Shown piece by piece: positions 34,506-44,956 of a DNA stretch of 64,000 nt. The notes beneath the pieces are model-generated. The model was not told the DNA's origin and did no database searches. It saw only the letters and a program-made list of their open reading frames with translations. Source of the DNA: Leptodontidium sp. MPI-SDFR-AT-0119 (Eukaryota > Ascomycota > Leotiomycetes > Helotiales > Leptodontidiaceae); NCBI GenBank assembly GCA_020726505.1, contig JAHLEZ010000005.1:2852001-2916000 (forward strand), given 5' to 3'. Both the position numbers and the translations under genes were made by a program. Numbering within the stretch: position 1 is the stretch's first letter; each line of letters begins with the position of its first letter.

Positions 34506-35315
34506 CTATCCCTCGTACGGCGGTAGACAATCATCCCAATTTCGACGGAGATCGAGATGGTTGCGATAGATGTTGTCGGGGTGATTACGGCACAGATCCA
34601 TTTCAACCCGCCTGACAACCTCCCGATCACCTATGAAGCCGTCTTCGTCCATAAGGATCTCTCTGAAATCAGATTCCTTCCTTCGTCTTACCCTTTGGTA
34701 CAGCTGTTCATCGGGAGAAGCATTTATGCAGTACCGGCTAGGGTACGGAAATTGGCAGCTGAGCGAACGAAAGATAGTGATTTCTTCTAGCAACTTCATC
34801 TGAGGTAGCGAGTTTTTAGGAATCCAGCGAAAATGCTCGAGTTGAACCTTTGAAGGGACACGGCAAGCGTCTGTCCATATCATGGTCCGCAACTCTTTCG
34901 GGAGTTTTGTGAACAATGTAAACTTCTCAAGTAGCTTGGAGAAAACGAGCACAATCAGCTTCCGAAATCTCTGGAGAAAAACCTTGAGTGGAACCTTGCG
35001 CTGCGGTCTGCTGGACTCTACGACCGAGTTTGAGTAGGCAGATGAGGATTGCTGATGATTTTCGAGGGCGCCTTCAGGGGCTAGACCGAATCTTGACGGG
35101 GAAGACATATCGCAGGTGGTCTGGAAGTCGAGGGCAGAAAAGCATGGCTGAAGTTGATGAGGCTTTTGTGGTTCGAGCTCACTCTTGCAGATCGAGGAGT
35201 CCTTTTGGAATGAGGCGTCAGCTATTGCGAGCGTGGAGACCTGTTTGGTGGAGTGCAGGACAGTGTTGAATGCTATTCCTGAGAAGAATCCTGTCGAGGA
35301 AGGCGTGCAGATCAA
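34506..35315 (-). CDS. truncated/rearranged 2EXR-domain protein (copy 8), up to 269 aa
   Basis: An open frame with a non-homologous Ser-rich N-terminus (likely true start MSSPSRFG at about 35111) followed by KLLEKFTLFTKLPKELRTMIW and a few residues more. It then lacks the usual central motifs (VEGQ..MxxCxESR and YxNFxxDxF) and continues as a charged tail (ILMDEDGFIGDREVVRRVEM). The middle of the domain seems deleted. It may be a short gene product or a decaying copy; the frame itself is open. It has no intron at the paralog position. Confidence 0.55.
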   Translation of the reverse strand: MICTPSSTGFFSGIAFNTVLHSTKQVSTLAIADASFQKDSSICKSELEPQKPHQLQPCFSALDFQTTCDMSSPSRFGLAPEGALENHQQSSSAYSNSVVESSRPQRKVPLKVFLQRFRKLIVLVFSKLLEKFTLFTKLPKELRTMIWTDACRVPSKVQLEHFRWIPKNSLPQMKLLEEITIFRSLSCQFPYPSRYCINASPDEQLYQRVRRRKESDFREILMDEDGFIGDREVVRRVEMDLCRNHPDNIYRNHLDLRRNWDDCLPPYEG

Positions 35316-35804
35316 TGGTGGTGTGTTGAATTGATGTTGTATGCAGTTGTTTGGAGTTGTAAAGAATTCGAGTCGCGTCGGGGGAAGAAGTTCTCACTCG
35401 AAAGCTAAAACCTGCAAACAACGCTAGAGCTCGAGTAATTGCCCTCTTTAGGCCTAGACAACAAAACACACCTTCGAGCCTGAGGCAGTAACAAGCAAGG
35501 CCTGGTGCATGGCAATGTCCTTGAAGCGCAAAGATAGTCCTAGGAAGTAATTGTTTCTTTTCTTTTTATGTGCTTTGTGCTTTCATCATATATTTGCAAA
35601 TAAAAATTCACGCGATGGAGCAGAACACTGGCAACTTATGTTGAATGAGTTTGGGAGCATCCATTGGTGCACAGCTTCCCTTGTCTGAATTGGTAAGGAG
35701 GCTCTGAGAAAGAAAACAACAGTATCAATTCTTCAATTCTTTAAGCTTTCAAGCAACCTAAGAGTGTCGATCTATCTAGGTAATGAAATAAAATCAACAG
35801 GCTA
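35316..35804. other. intergenic, no gene recognised
   Basis: About 0.5 kb between same-strand genes. No supported coding sequence. Confidence 0.5.
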
Positions 35805-37592
35805 CTAAACCCTCACCAACTTCATCCTCATCGCCGCAGGCTCTATACCAGTAGCTCTCCCATCAGCGTCAACCTCAAAAACAAACAACGACAAACCAAC
35901 CCCACCATATGTCAACCAATCCACAATGAGCCAATCCGAATTCGCTGTCGACATCTTCAAGAATGGCCCCAAGAACGTTCTAGGCGGGTAAATGACTTTC
36001 CCAGCCACTGCCCTGAAAGCCACTTGTCCACTTTCCTGGATCGAAGGAAGGAGCTTGGTGGTTATCCCTCCTGAAATGAATGGTAATAGAGGCATCACAT
36101 CGGTTCCATTACTGGTGAATGAAGTAATGTACAAGCCTGAATCGATGGAGGAGTCGTTGAATGAGATGGTTATCGAAGAATTCAAACTCGGGTTATCCGA
36201 AGCGTATGTTCCTGCAAGGTTCTTGGCGGCTTCAGCAGCTGCTTGAGCTTCAAGGGATGGGATCATGGTCGTGGTGATTAGATCCGCAATTGTGGAAGCC
36301 AGTGCTGATCTTTGCGATATGTACGAGGAAGTCAAGACGTTGAACCCAGCTTCGTAGTCTGGTATGAGGCACACAAACGCAGTGTAATTTCCTGCATCAC
36401 CTAGTTTGGTATAGATGTCTGTCACTGCACCAGTGCCTGCGTGTTCGTATCTGTAGATCTCCCAAGGTGCTCCGACAGAAAAAGTTAGATCGGCTGTGTG
36501 AGAGACGGGCTTCATCCACTCTCTGGTTCTGGCTGGAGGTAGCAGAGTCGAGTTCATGAGTGCAGTTCCGAATTTGGCGAGGTCGTTTAGGGAGGAGAAT
36601 ATACCTCCCGATCCAATGCTCACACCACCTTGTTGAGCCCAGTACGTGGCGTCGTTCCCGGAAACGACGTATTGTGACCATTCGGACTCTGGAGGCGCGG
36701 CGGATTTGGAGTTGGTCATTCCGAGAGGTCGGAATATGAGTTCTGGGTATACGTCTGCAAGTGGCATGCCGGTGATATTGGCGAGTGCAATACCGAGAAG
36801 GATAAACCCATTATTGGCGTATGCCGGGGTAGTCCAGGCAGGGAATGTGGGAGGTCGGGCTTGGTTTGCTTCGAACACTGAAGCTGGAGAACAGGCTGCC
36901 AAGTCTGGGTTTAAGAGACATGGTAGAAACGGCTCTATTTCTTCGAGAGTAAGGGGTGGTAGACCCAATGTAGCTGGGTTCGGGGTAGGATGCCCCGTCA
37001 AGAGGTCAGGACGTATAGCGACATCTGAGAAGAAAGGCGAAGGGTCGCGAGGGATGCCTGCAACTTGGGATGCAAGTGAACGAAGAGTGACATCTTCCCA
37101 TTTGGTGCGAAGCACGGAATCTTGGCCGGTGCTGTTCAAAGTATAATTCGAAAATCCTGGTATGAAATTGGTGATTGACTGATCCCATTGATCACAATCA
37201 AATGAGAGCAAGCTAGCAAAGACTGTGAACAGCTTGGAGACACTGGCGACTCGGTAGATGCTGTCTCCACTTATTTCAGAGGTACCAGGACCTGCTTTGG
37301 CCTCAACAGAAATGTGGTGGTACTGAAGGTTTTTGGCTGCTGGGTCGCGGATAGAGAACATGCCAATTGAGAAGGTCATGTTCTCTAGTCCGATGGAAGT
37401 TCTAGTTGTCCTGTTGAAATCTACATTTAGATATGAATCAATGGCCGTGGAAACATTCCTCCACCCGGCGGCGACCACACTGGAATCGCTGGATAAATCG
37501 ACAGGAGAGGGAAATCGTGGTCCTAGGAAGTCGCAGTTGCAGACTCCACCAAGATATGAAAGAAGAAGCAGATTTCGGGATGATAGTTGCAT
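35805..37592 (-). CDS. secreted beta-lactamase-like serine hydrolase, 595 aa, intronless
   Basis: An uninterrupted frame of 595 residues. Residues 1-19 are a signal peptide (SSRNLLLLSYLGGVCNC). The class-C beta-lactamase/penicillin-binding fold shows the S117-V-S-K120 nucleophile motif in YRVASVSKLFT, the Y258-A-N260 motif in TPAYANNGF, and a HAGTG motif in place of KTG. A long C-terminal beta domain follows. Many N-x-S/T sites fit a secreted glycoprotein. Length and plan match the fungal ARB_00930-type beta-lactamase-like proteins. The enzyme probably hydrolyses esters or amides outside the cell; resistance to lactams is not implied. Confidence 0.88.
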   Translation of the reverse strand: MQLSSRNLLLLSYLGGVCNCDFLGPRFPSPVDLSSDSSVVAAGWRNVSTAIDSYLNVDFNRTTRTSIGLENMTFSIGMFSIRDPAAKNLQYHHISVEAKAGPGTSEISGDSIYRVASVSKLFTVFASLLSFDCDQWDQSITNFIPGFSNYTLNSTGQDSVLRTKWEDVTLRSLASQVAGIPRDPSPFFSDVAIRPDLLTGHPTPNPATLGLPPLTLEEIEPFLPCLLNPDLAACSPASVFEANQARPPTFPAWTTPAYANNGFILLGIALANITGMPLADVYPELIFRPLGMTNSKSAAPPESEWSQYVVSGNDATYWAQQGGVSIGSGGIFSSLNDLAKFGTALMNSTLLPPARTREWMKPVSHTADLTFSVGAPWEIYRYEHAGTGAVTDIYTKLGDAGNYTAFVCLIPDYEAGFNVLTSSYISQRSALASTIADLITTTMIPSLEAQAAAEAAKNLAGTYASDNPSLNSSITISFNDSSIDSGLYITSFTSNGTDVMPLLPFISGGITTKLLPSIQESGQVAFRAVAGKVIYPPRTFLGPFLKMSTANSDWLIVDWLTYGGVGLSLFVFEVDADGRATGIEPAAMRMKLVRV

Positions 37593-38341
37593 TTTGGGTG
37601 AGTAGTAAGGAACAAGAAGTTGGTCTAAGATGAAGATAGTGAGTTGCTCTAGTAGTGAATTCTTCTGGCCATACTTATCCTCTGAAGCAAGCGGCCCATC
37701 AATACAAGTTCATCGTGACTGTGGACCATAACGTTTGAATATACAAAATTGGCGGTGGATCTTCACTTCCACGAGGCGCAGTAAAGACCGGTGATTTGAC
37801 AATAATTCTGCTGCCTATTTGAGAAACAATGCTCGCAGCGGCGTAACATTCAGCCTTGTCATCACGCAGAAAGCCCCGAATGAAGATGAACGACGATACA
37901 TGGGCCGCTGGGTTAAGGTTAATTGTTCGGCTAAATAACGCTAGAGATACTTGTGATCGCGGGAGGATCTGGTGTGGTAAGCATCAGGCCGAAAGAAGTA
38001 ACAATCCCGCGTTCCTGGTAAGGCTTGATGAAAAGGGTTCCATGTAGCGCTCGGGACTTGGCACTGCTGCTCCTGGACTGCGGCTGTGGCTGTGTTCACG
38101 CGGTAAACAAGGCCCAAGGCGTTCCGTATGTTTGAACTTAGTTCATAGACAGAGAACCTACGGGCAACAATTTTTTACAGCAGGAGTTATGAATATGGAC
38201 CCCTGCGGCTGCAACACATCTGTCACTGCCTGACCGACTACTTCGCACCATTGCAGAAGCATATTCAGGGATGTTTCATCGTATTGATAAAGTTATGGAG
38301 TGGGAATCTATTTGCTCATAAAACGCCTAAAAACGAAGGAA
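37593..38341. other. intergenic, no gene recognised
   Basis: About 0.75 kb, holding the promoter of the beta-lactamase-like gene and the 3' flank of the regulator gene. Confidence 0.5.
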
Positions 38342-39901
38342 CTACATTACACAACATTCTGACGGCGTGCGAATAGTGTCCTCAGACGGTATCTCCAGTT
38401 CCACCCCAAGTACAGAAAGCTCCGTAATGCAGTGACTAAAACATCCGTCGCTCAATTTCTTTTCAATCCACAAAGCAATCTGTTTCCAATTTGCAATCTC
38501 GAAGTCTGCCTGATATTCATCCATGAGCTCTTCAGCTCGCTGCCTTTGAGCTAGGTCTGTGGTGGCTGCCCAGGCACATACAAGAGTTGTCGGCGCTCCA
38601 CTCGATCCCAACGGTCTATATTGCCGCGCGTCTTCAGCTAGAGCGATGGTTTCGTTCACTAGGACTGTACACTCTTCGATCATCCCCAAGAAATTATCAA
38701 CGCTGAAAGAGCGAAGAAGTACATTCAATATCATGGCAAATGATAGCTGAATCCCGTAAACCGTTTGATATCGAGAGTGGACGGTTCTATCAATGTCCCC
38801 AGCTTCCACTATCTTGGCAAGAAATGCCCGGATCTTAGCTAGATCTGCTCCCATCGACTGATAGATGAACTGCATTTCTACCAAGTGTGCTTCTGGATGA
38901 TAGATAAATTGTGAAATCTTGGCCATGTTTCGCAGTTTGAGACTTTCCATGGGACACGCATCATCTCGGGCTTGTGTTAGTCTCTCAAGCCATGGGTGCA
39001 GTCGGATGTTCGGTCTTGCAATACTTTCAACAATCTATGGTTCATATCGTAAGCTGGGGTACGCAAATAACTGAGGCTGAATATTCAAGACTTACAACTG
39101 GGACACACAAGGTCATCAGAAGCTCATCCTCGAACTTCGCTTGAAATTCCTCGGGCTTCACCGTGCTGAGGAGGTAGGCAAAAGCCTCCCCGTGACTAGT
39201 GCAATCGTCTTTCTCTCCAATCCATCCCTGCGTTGGTTTCGTCAGTAGTTCGTACCTGCATTTTTTAAGTGGTGCGTGGTGCTTACTTGGCAGACCATCA
39301 TCAAGTACATAGCACAGAGTGTATTTGCAGATCCCGCTTCATCTGGGTCGTTCAGAGTATTTCGCAATACTTCTAACGCGTCTACATAATGCTCGAGTGC
39401 ATCTACCGTTTTGCTCCTCGTGTGCACTGCAGAATACGTGCTAGTCAAAGCGCGTACCGAGGCATCAAGGGCGTCACTCGTCCCAATCCGTCTCGGGATA
39501 TCCTTGATGAATGTCCCATAGACACCTAAATCGTACCGGACATCTGTTATCCGGAGTGCGGAGCAGAACGCCCCCATGATCATCGTCGATTCATTGCTAG
39601 GTGACCACGATATCCTCTCATATGCAGGTACATGTGGTCGGGGTGACCGCGTAGGTGATTTTGACTTGCATACGACCAATTGGGACTGAGATTCATCCAC
39701 GAATTTGAATCGCCTTTGACCAGACCCGATGCAGTCAATCTCGAGACGAGCGCACCTTGCACATTTTGGCTTCGCTTGATCACACTTTTGTTATGGTTAG
39801 CAAGCCTCTCCGTAGCTTAATCGGTTCGGCTCGGTGCTGCCAACCTTCTTCTTTTGCTTTCGGCACGCCTCACACCCACGTCCAGACGGCACTCCCGGCA
39901 T
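38342..39901 (-). CDS. Zn2Cys6 transcription factor, 459 aa
   Basis: Four exons (39901-39845, 39784-39287, 39227-39096, 39034-38342) join in phase 0 across introns of 59-61 nt. The zinc cluster spans the first intron. C10-x2-C13-x6-C20-x6-C27-x2-C30-x6-C37 is complete (GCEACRKQKKK joined to CDQAKPKCARCARLEIDC). A basic linker and Ser/Pro-rich stretch follow, then a helical fungal-specific regulatory domain (ALRITDVRYDLGVYGTF, NTLCAMYLMMVCQGW). It acts in the nucleus as a DNA-binding regulator; targets are unknown. The intact frame and four good introns make this one of the best preserved genes here. The divergent neighbour at 40667 could share its promoter region. Confidence 0.9.
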
Positions 39902-40666
39902 ATTGGCGCTACGATGAACTCGAATTGGATGTGGGGATGTTATGGAATGGATTGATGAAGTATATACCCTTTCGATACTCGCCCCTGAGCAGTCTTGCGG
40001 CGTAGCTTACAGAGCACGAACAATAGCCAAGACCGCTGCCTTCTGATGCGGATCGCCAAGAGGCCGTAATTTTGACGTAAAATCGTCCCGGCTCAGCGGG
40101 GCTGAATAACGTAACAAATGAGACTTGGAATTTTACGACGGCGTCGCTTGTTTCTGTTGACAGCGGCACATAGGGCTGGATGTGGTAATGTAACTGGAGA
40201 GGTGGAAATGGTTCGTAGATTTGGGTGGCCGCGGAGGAGGTGCATGAGGTGTAGTCATCCTGCACTGCCTCCTGATGCTGGATTAAGCGAGCGGTCCATA
40301 CAACCTAAAGCGGTCTAGCGTGTCTAGGTAACAACCTGCAATGTCCAGACTGCAGGAAATGCCCTCGTTTCGTGGGCCAATTAATCTACATACATGATGC
40401 AACTCTGTTGATGTTGCAAGGCTGGAGGTTCTAAGCCTCCTCGTCGAAAGATATATATCCTCCTGCTAGATTCGAGATAGAAGAAAGCACCAGACATCAA
40501 ATCTTCAATTCACCATCCCAAGTCGAAAAGAATAACTTCTCGCCAAGCAGTTCAAAAACAACAACACAGACAACCACAAGCATCACTCCAGAGACATCTA
40601 GATATCCTACAACCTAGATTCGTCCAGTCAACCTCGATCAACAACAACATCATCAACAAGAACACC
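39902..40666. promoter_or_regulatory. divergent promoter region
   Basis: 765 bp between two head-to-head starts. A TATA-like GATATATATCC lies at about 40450-40460, and a long CAACAACA-rich leader precedes the plus-strand ATG (40667), typical of fungal 5' UTRs. Confidence 0.45.
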
Positions 40667-41419
40667 ATGAGTTCCACCGAGCAGAACCCCCAAGACCAAC
40701 TGCAACAAACCTCAAGACCAACGTCAATCACAAAACCAACAACATCCCCAATCCTCCAAGTCAACTTCTCATGGCGTAAATTCGAGTCCCTCGTCTCCGA
40801 AAAAGTCGAAGGTGGCGGATCACCCAAGCCACTCTACATCGTTGACTACCACACCCTCAAGATCAAACCCCGTCTGATCTTCAAGTCCATCGCAGACGAC
40901 TCGACTATCGGCACTGGTACCTTACATCCTATATCCATCAACGCCGACGTGGAAATCCGTGGCCAAGCAACTGAGCTGCAAGCAACAAGTCGAATCAAGA
41001 CGCAGTACATGCACCTCTCACACAACTTCTCAGACACAGATAAGCCAGTACCCATGACGTGGTCTAGCGACTGCGGGTTCAAGACCTGGGATTTCGTGTG
41101 TCTGGACCCGAACCAGATGCCCGTTGCGAGATTCGCAGCGAATGTTTGGGCCGTAAAGAAAGTAGGCAATATTGAGTTTCTGGGCGAGAGAACCGCGATG
41201 AGTGAGGCGGCTAGAGAGGAGATTATCATTACGGGTATCACGTTGTTCTCGTGTATGATGCTGCGGATGAATAATATCCTGAATCTGTTTGGGATGGTTT
41301 CAACGCCGGCGAAGGTAGAGGATTATAGATCCCCGTCGCCGTCAGGAGCTTTGGATGAAGGTGCGAAGAGAGGAGTCGAGGATGGGGCGAAAGATCGAAC
41401 GGAACCAACTGCGCATTGA
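40667..41419 (+). CDS. conserved hypothetical protein, 250 aa
   Basis: A single intronless frame. A Gln/Pro/Thr-rich N-terminus is followed by a beta-rich region (YIVDYHTLKIKPRLIFKS, MHLSHNFSDTDKPVPMTW, FKTWDFVCLDPNQMPVARF) and a C-terminal hydrophobic segment (EEIIITGITLFSCMMLRMNN). The order of strands, ending in an 'EIIITGI' helix, faintly resembles Tubby C-terminal-like/LURP-one proteins of fungi, but I cannot confirm this. The CAA-rich leader and clean codon use suggest an expressed gene. The last 40 residues are charged and probably disordered. Confidence 0.75.
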   Translation: MSSTEQNPQDQLQQTSRPTSITKPTTSPILQVNFSWRKFESLVSEKVEGGGSPKPLYIVDYHTLKIKPRLIFKSIADDSTIGTGTLHPISINADVEIRGQATELQATSRIKTQYMHLSHNFSDTDKPVPMTWSSDCGFKTWDFVCLDPNQMPVARFAANVWAVKKVGNIEFLGERTAMSEAAREEIIITGITLFSCMMLRMNNILNLFGMVSTPAKVEDYRSPSPSGALDEGAKRGVEDGAKDRTEPTAH

Positions 41420-42435
41420 AGGTCGATTGATGGATTTCGCTGATGGAGGTCGTGTTCTGTGATGATTTTATCCCTTTTGATAGACGGGGTCTGCTAGACG
41501 TTAAGGAGCGATTCGCGATTTCTTTGGCACATGTACTGATAGATTTTTATTGGGATAGATTTTTTTGACCTTCTATTTTCGTTTATCTATCGACGCTTAA
41601 AAAATGTCAAAATTATTAGCCCTCAATTTGTTTGCCATGAATCAGCCACTCTCAATCCCAGGTGCAAATTTTATTGCCTCTCTGAAGGTCCTCATTTCAG
41701 GGAAGGAATAATCAACAATCACCAACCTGTAGAGTCATAAATTGAAAACCAAAGCCAGTCATAATGTCTCTGAAGAGTACGACAATAACGGTTTGCAAAC
41801 TAGCGATCTGTTCTCTAAAATGCCTCTACTGTCTCAGCTGCAAGTCTCATCTCCTCAATCAAAAGCTGTATTAGACCAGCTGTGCATTTTTGAAATATAA
41901 GCTTCAGATCTGGCTTAACATGGTCGTTTATTCCAGGTGTTCTTTAAATCTTCCACAGACAAAATGTCTTCAGCGGTGTTGCAAAATGTGAGTCTTTGAT
42001 AGCTGACCATCGCCATCCCAGATGGAGGGTCCTGGCTGGAAACAAATGTTCATGTAAACTTTCTAGATCAGTGCTCTCTCAGCATAATCACAGTGGACGA
42101 CGGTACGATACAAACAAGTAAAGCAATACTTTGAGATACGGCCATCATCAGAGGTAGGTATCGTACGTCGAGTAAATGTTCAATTTATGAGACGAAGCTC
42201 CACAGAAATTCCAGATTACCCCCACCAACGACAGTATCTCTGGGCAAAAGTTGGAAAAGATATAAGATTCGGTTTTTAGACTAAAGTGAGCTTGTTGAAA
42301 GCCGACGACTACTGACAAGAATCGATCAAAATGAAAAAATATCCAAGAAACATGGATCACCCCTCCACTAGTGACACCAAATGACATCCTCTTATGCTCT
42401 CCATATTCACCATATTTTAGCCGAAAACCCTCCAT
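41420..42435. other. intergenic, no gene recognised
   Basis: About 1 kb between converging genes, AT-rich in parts. An open minus frame just 3' of the peroxidase stop is read-through, not a gene. Confidence 0.5.
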
Positions 42436-43938
42436 CTACTGAGTAGGATGGTACCCAGCCCCAGGGAACTGGTTGAAAGCACTCTGATTGAACGTATTCA
42501 AAGCAGGACAATTCAACAGTTGAGTAACAGGGGAGATATACTGATTAACAAGCGCTGTAACCGGTGCAAGATTCGAGACGACACCTTGCAGGACAGACGG
42601 GATGGCTTGTTGCGCTGCCTGGAAAAAGAAACAGCCGAGGTTATTGCCTTGAAGAAGTGTCACGCTATTCAAAACGCCGCCGGTGATGTCTCCTGGATCG
42701 ACGCCGACGAAGGAGTTGGGTGTGCCAGTGTTTCCACCGAATTGAACGATTTCGGGGTATTTGGTGGCGAGGATCGCGACGTCGGCCTGAAAGGTTTTCG
42801 GTTAGCTGATGGTATCTGAGTGAGTCTTTGAGATAGGAACTTACGAATGCTGGGACGGCGCCGTATGGGTTTGCGGTTGGTCGTTTGTACCAATTTTGAG
42901 GAATCCTCTCGTGGCCCGCGGTCCATAGGTGGGCACCATCGGGTCCACTGATGGAGAAGAAGCTCTTCAGGGTTTCGCGAGTGAGGGTTCCTTGGATGTT
43001 GTCTGCTGAATGCTGGAGGAGTGTTAAATGCGAAATAAATGTTGAGGAAGTTACTCACATTGCTCATGAGGTTGATGACGAAGTGGTGGGCGATGGGGGG
43101 TACAAGTCCGGCGAAGGGCTATCTCTGTTAGCAATTATTTTCACAAAAGAGCCGTGCCACTTGCAGCTGAGAAATAGTATGGGTTGTTATTGATAGAGAG
43201 ATCATGCACGTATTTGTTGTGGTCGCGGAGGTTATCGAGGGTATAGTTCGTGGCCAGGTTGTACAATTTGTCGAAGCGGGCGATGTTGAGTGGTGTTGCA
43301 TCACCGTTGTTGAGGTAGGCATCGACCTTTGCAATGTTAGCAGGATGAAAACAATGCAAGGAAGGCATGGCTTTGCTTACCCGTGTTGGAGATGCATCGC
43401 TTTCGTATGTGTTGTGAGACCAGTCTATGCCTGAGGGGTTGGAGAGCAGACCACCGAGCAAACTTGGGGAGTATGAGCCACCAATCGACCAAGTGCCGGC
43501 GATGGGATCACCAGTGAGCGCGATGGCGATGACAGCAAGTGCAGCTGCAAACTCATTTCCTAGACTATATGCCTGTCCGAGTCCAGTAACAGCTGCGAAA
43601 TGTCAGGACATGCAACACTTGATGGTTAGTGACTTACTTTGGGCGATGGTAGCAATGCCACTCCTTGGAAGGAAGCCATGGTTCGCAGCAGCGTTTAGAC
43701 CAGGACATAGACCACGCTTATCATTGCTGCCGGGGGCAATAAATTGATGAATGGTACCGGGACGAACGTCCACGAACTGGTCTGCGGCATTGAATGTCAA
43801 ACTGGGAATTGGGCCTGAGTTGCCTTCTTGGGAGCTGAGTGGGAGATTGGTTGGAAGTGATTGCCGGGCATGGATATCAGGTAGCATTCCTGGAAATGCC
43901 AGAGCTGTGTTGACGAAAGTATATAGTAGAAGGCGCAT
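42436..43938 (-). CDS. heme-thiolate peroxidase (chloroperoxidase/unspecific peroxygenase family), 417 aa
   Basis: Six exons join in frame, with introns 43637-43593, 43380-43327, 43164-43119, 43058-43013 and 42844-42787. The third has a GC donor (GCAAGT..ATAG). A signal peptide covers residues 1-14 (RLLLYTFVNTALAF). The heme ligand is C78 in LCPGLNAAANHGFLPRSG, the family's PCP motif with Pro changed to Leu. The acid-base region is YESDASPTR, with E164 in an E-S-D form of the usual E-H-D. Longer peroxygenases have this size and plan. The enzyme uses hydrogen peroxide outside the cell to oxidise, halogenate or hydroxylate small molecules. A TATA-like box lies about 95 bp upstream. Confidence 0.9.
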
Positions 43939-44030
43939 CTTTTCTCTGGTTGATGGCTGATTTGTGTTGAAGTCTCTGAGAGTTACTCGAGAAGCTGTCG
44001 ATACTCGAGCACATTCGCTGAACACAGCTG

Positions 44031-44040
44031 GCATTTATAC
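44031..44040 (-). promoter_or_regulatory. TATA-like box of the peroxidase gene
   Basis: On the minus strand the sequence reads GTATAAATGC, about 95 bp upstream of the ATG at 43938. Confidence 0.45.
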
Positions 44041-44956
44041 TCAAATCTCAATTCCGCCATTTCGAAAACCCTCATAGTCACTCCTTTTTTTTCTTGATCC
44101 AATGTGCCCATAAACGGGCTTGATCGCGATATATGATTCTCTGTTGAGTTGTTCGCCTTAAGATGAATATCACTAGAGGCAGCGGGACTGAGAATGATTG
44201 TCTCAGCTCCTTGAAGCTACCTTCAAAGCGATGGCTTGCAGTTTCTGCATCAGACGAGCGCATAGGCAGAAACTATATTTCTTTTCTGCCAACTTTTTGA
44301 AATGGAGGACTTCTCATTCGCGAACTCTCTAGACTTGAAAGGATCGAGTCGTGTAACAGCCACGATCTAGATCTGCCAAGGCTGTCAGTCTTGATTTACG
44401 CCATCCCGCATCTGAGCATTAAGCTTATTGTTGAAGGACTTAGGATTGGTCGATCGTAGCCCGGATCGAATCCATCCCGGGAGATTCCCAAGATCGGCAT
44501 ATTGGGGAATTGTGGTTGGATACATCGTCTTCCCGCAGCCTCATCCAAGGAGATGTCGAAAATGTGGGGGGAAAGCACGACATGCAGGGAGGACAACAAG
44601 CAAAACTTAAAAGTGCCACAACATAATCTTGGAGCAGTAAACAATTACCCAATTTCATGGCAGAAACAACGACCAGAAGTGACGCAAGAATAGTTTCCAT
44701 TGGCACTTATTTCAGACAGATGGAAAATATGGCTGATGTCCCGCAAAAGGGAAATCAAATGCATCCACTTGGCATGCTGTCGAGGAGAAGATTAATGCTG
44801 GTTCTGAACAAACAACTTGGATACAGTACTGAGAAGACATATTCAAACTACGCAAAAGAAATTTAGTTCGGGCAGCGCAACTAGCTGCTCAACTTGGACA
44901 TCCATCAGTTGAGTATTAGTCGTTTTTGCGAAGGTCGCACTCACCTGTAGGGGACC
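44041..44956. other. intergenic, no gene recognised
   Basis: About 0.9 kb. Small frames on both strands lack domains. Confidence 0.5.

Noticed and set aside
35992..37633. Plus-strand frames of 60-166 aa opposite the beta-lactamase-like gene
   Set aside because: Antisense shadows of a strong 595-aa coding sequence.
42148..42435. Minus-strand 95-aa frame downstream of the peroxidase
   Set aside because: It begins after the natural stop; no homology and low-complexity composition.
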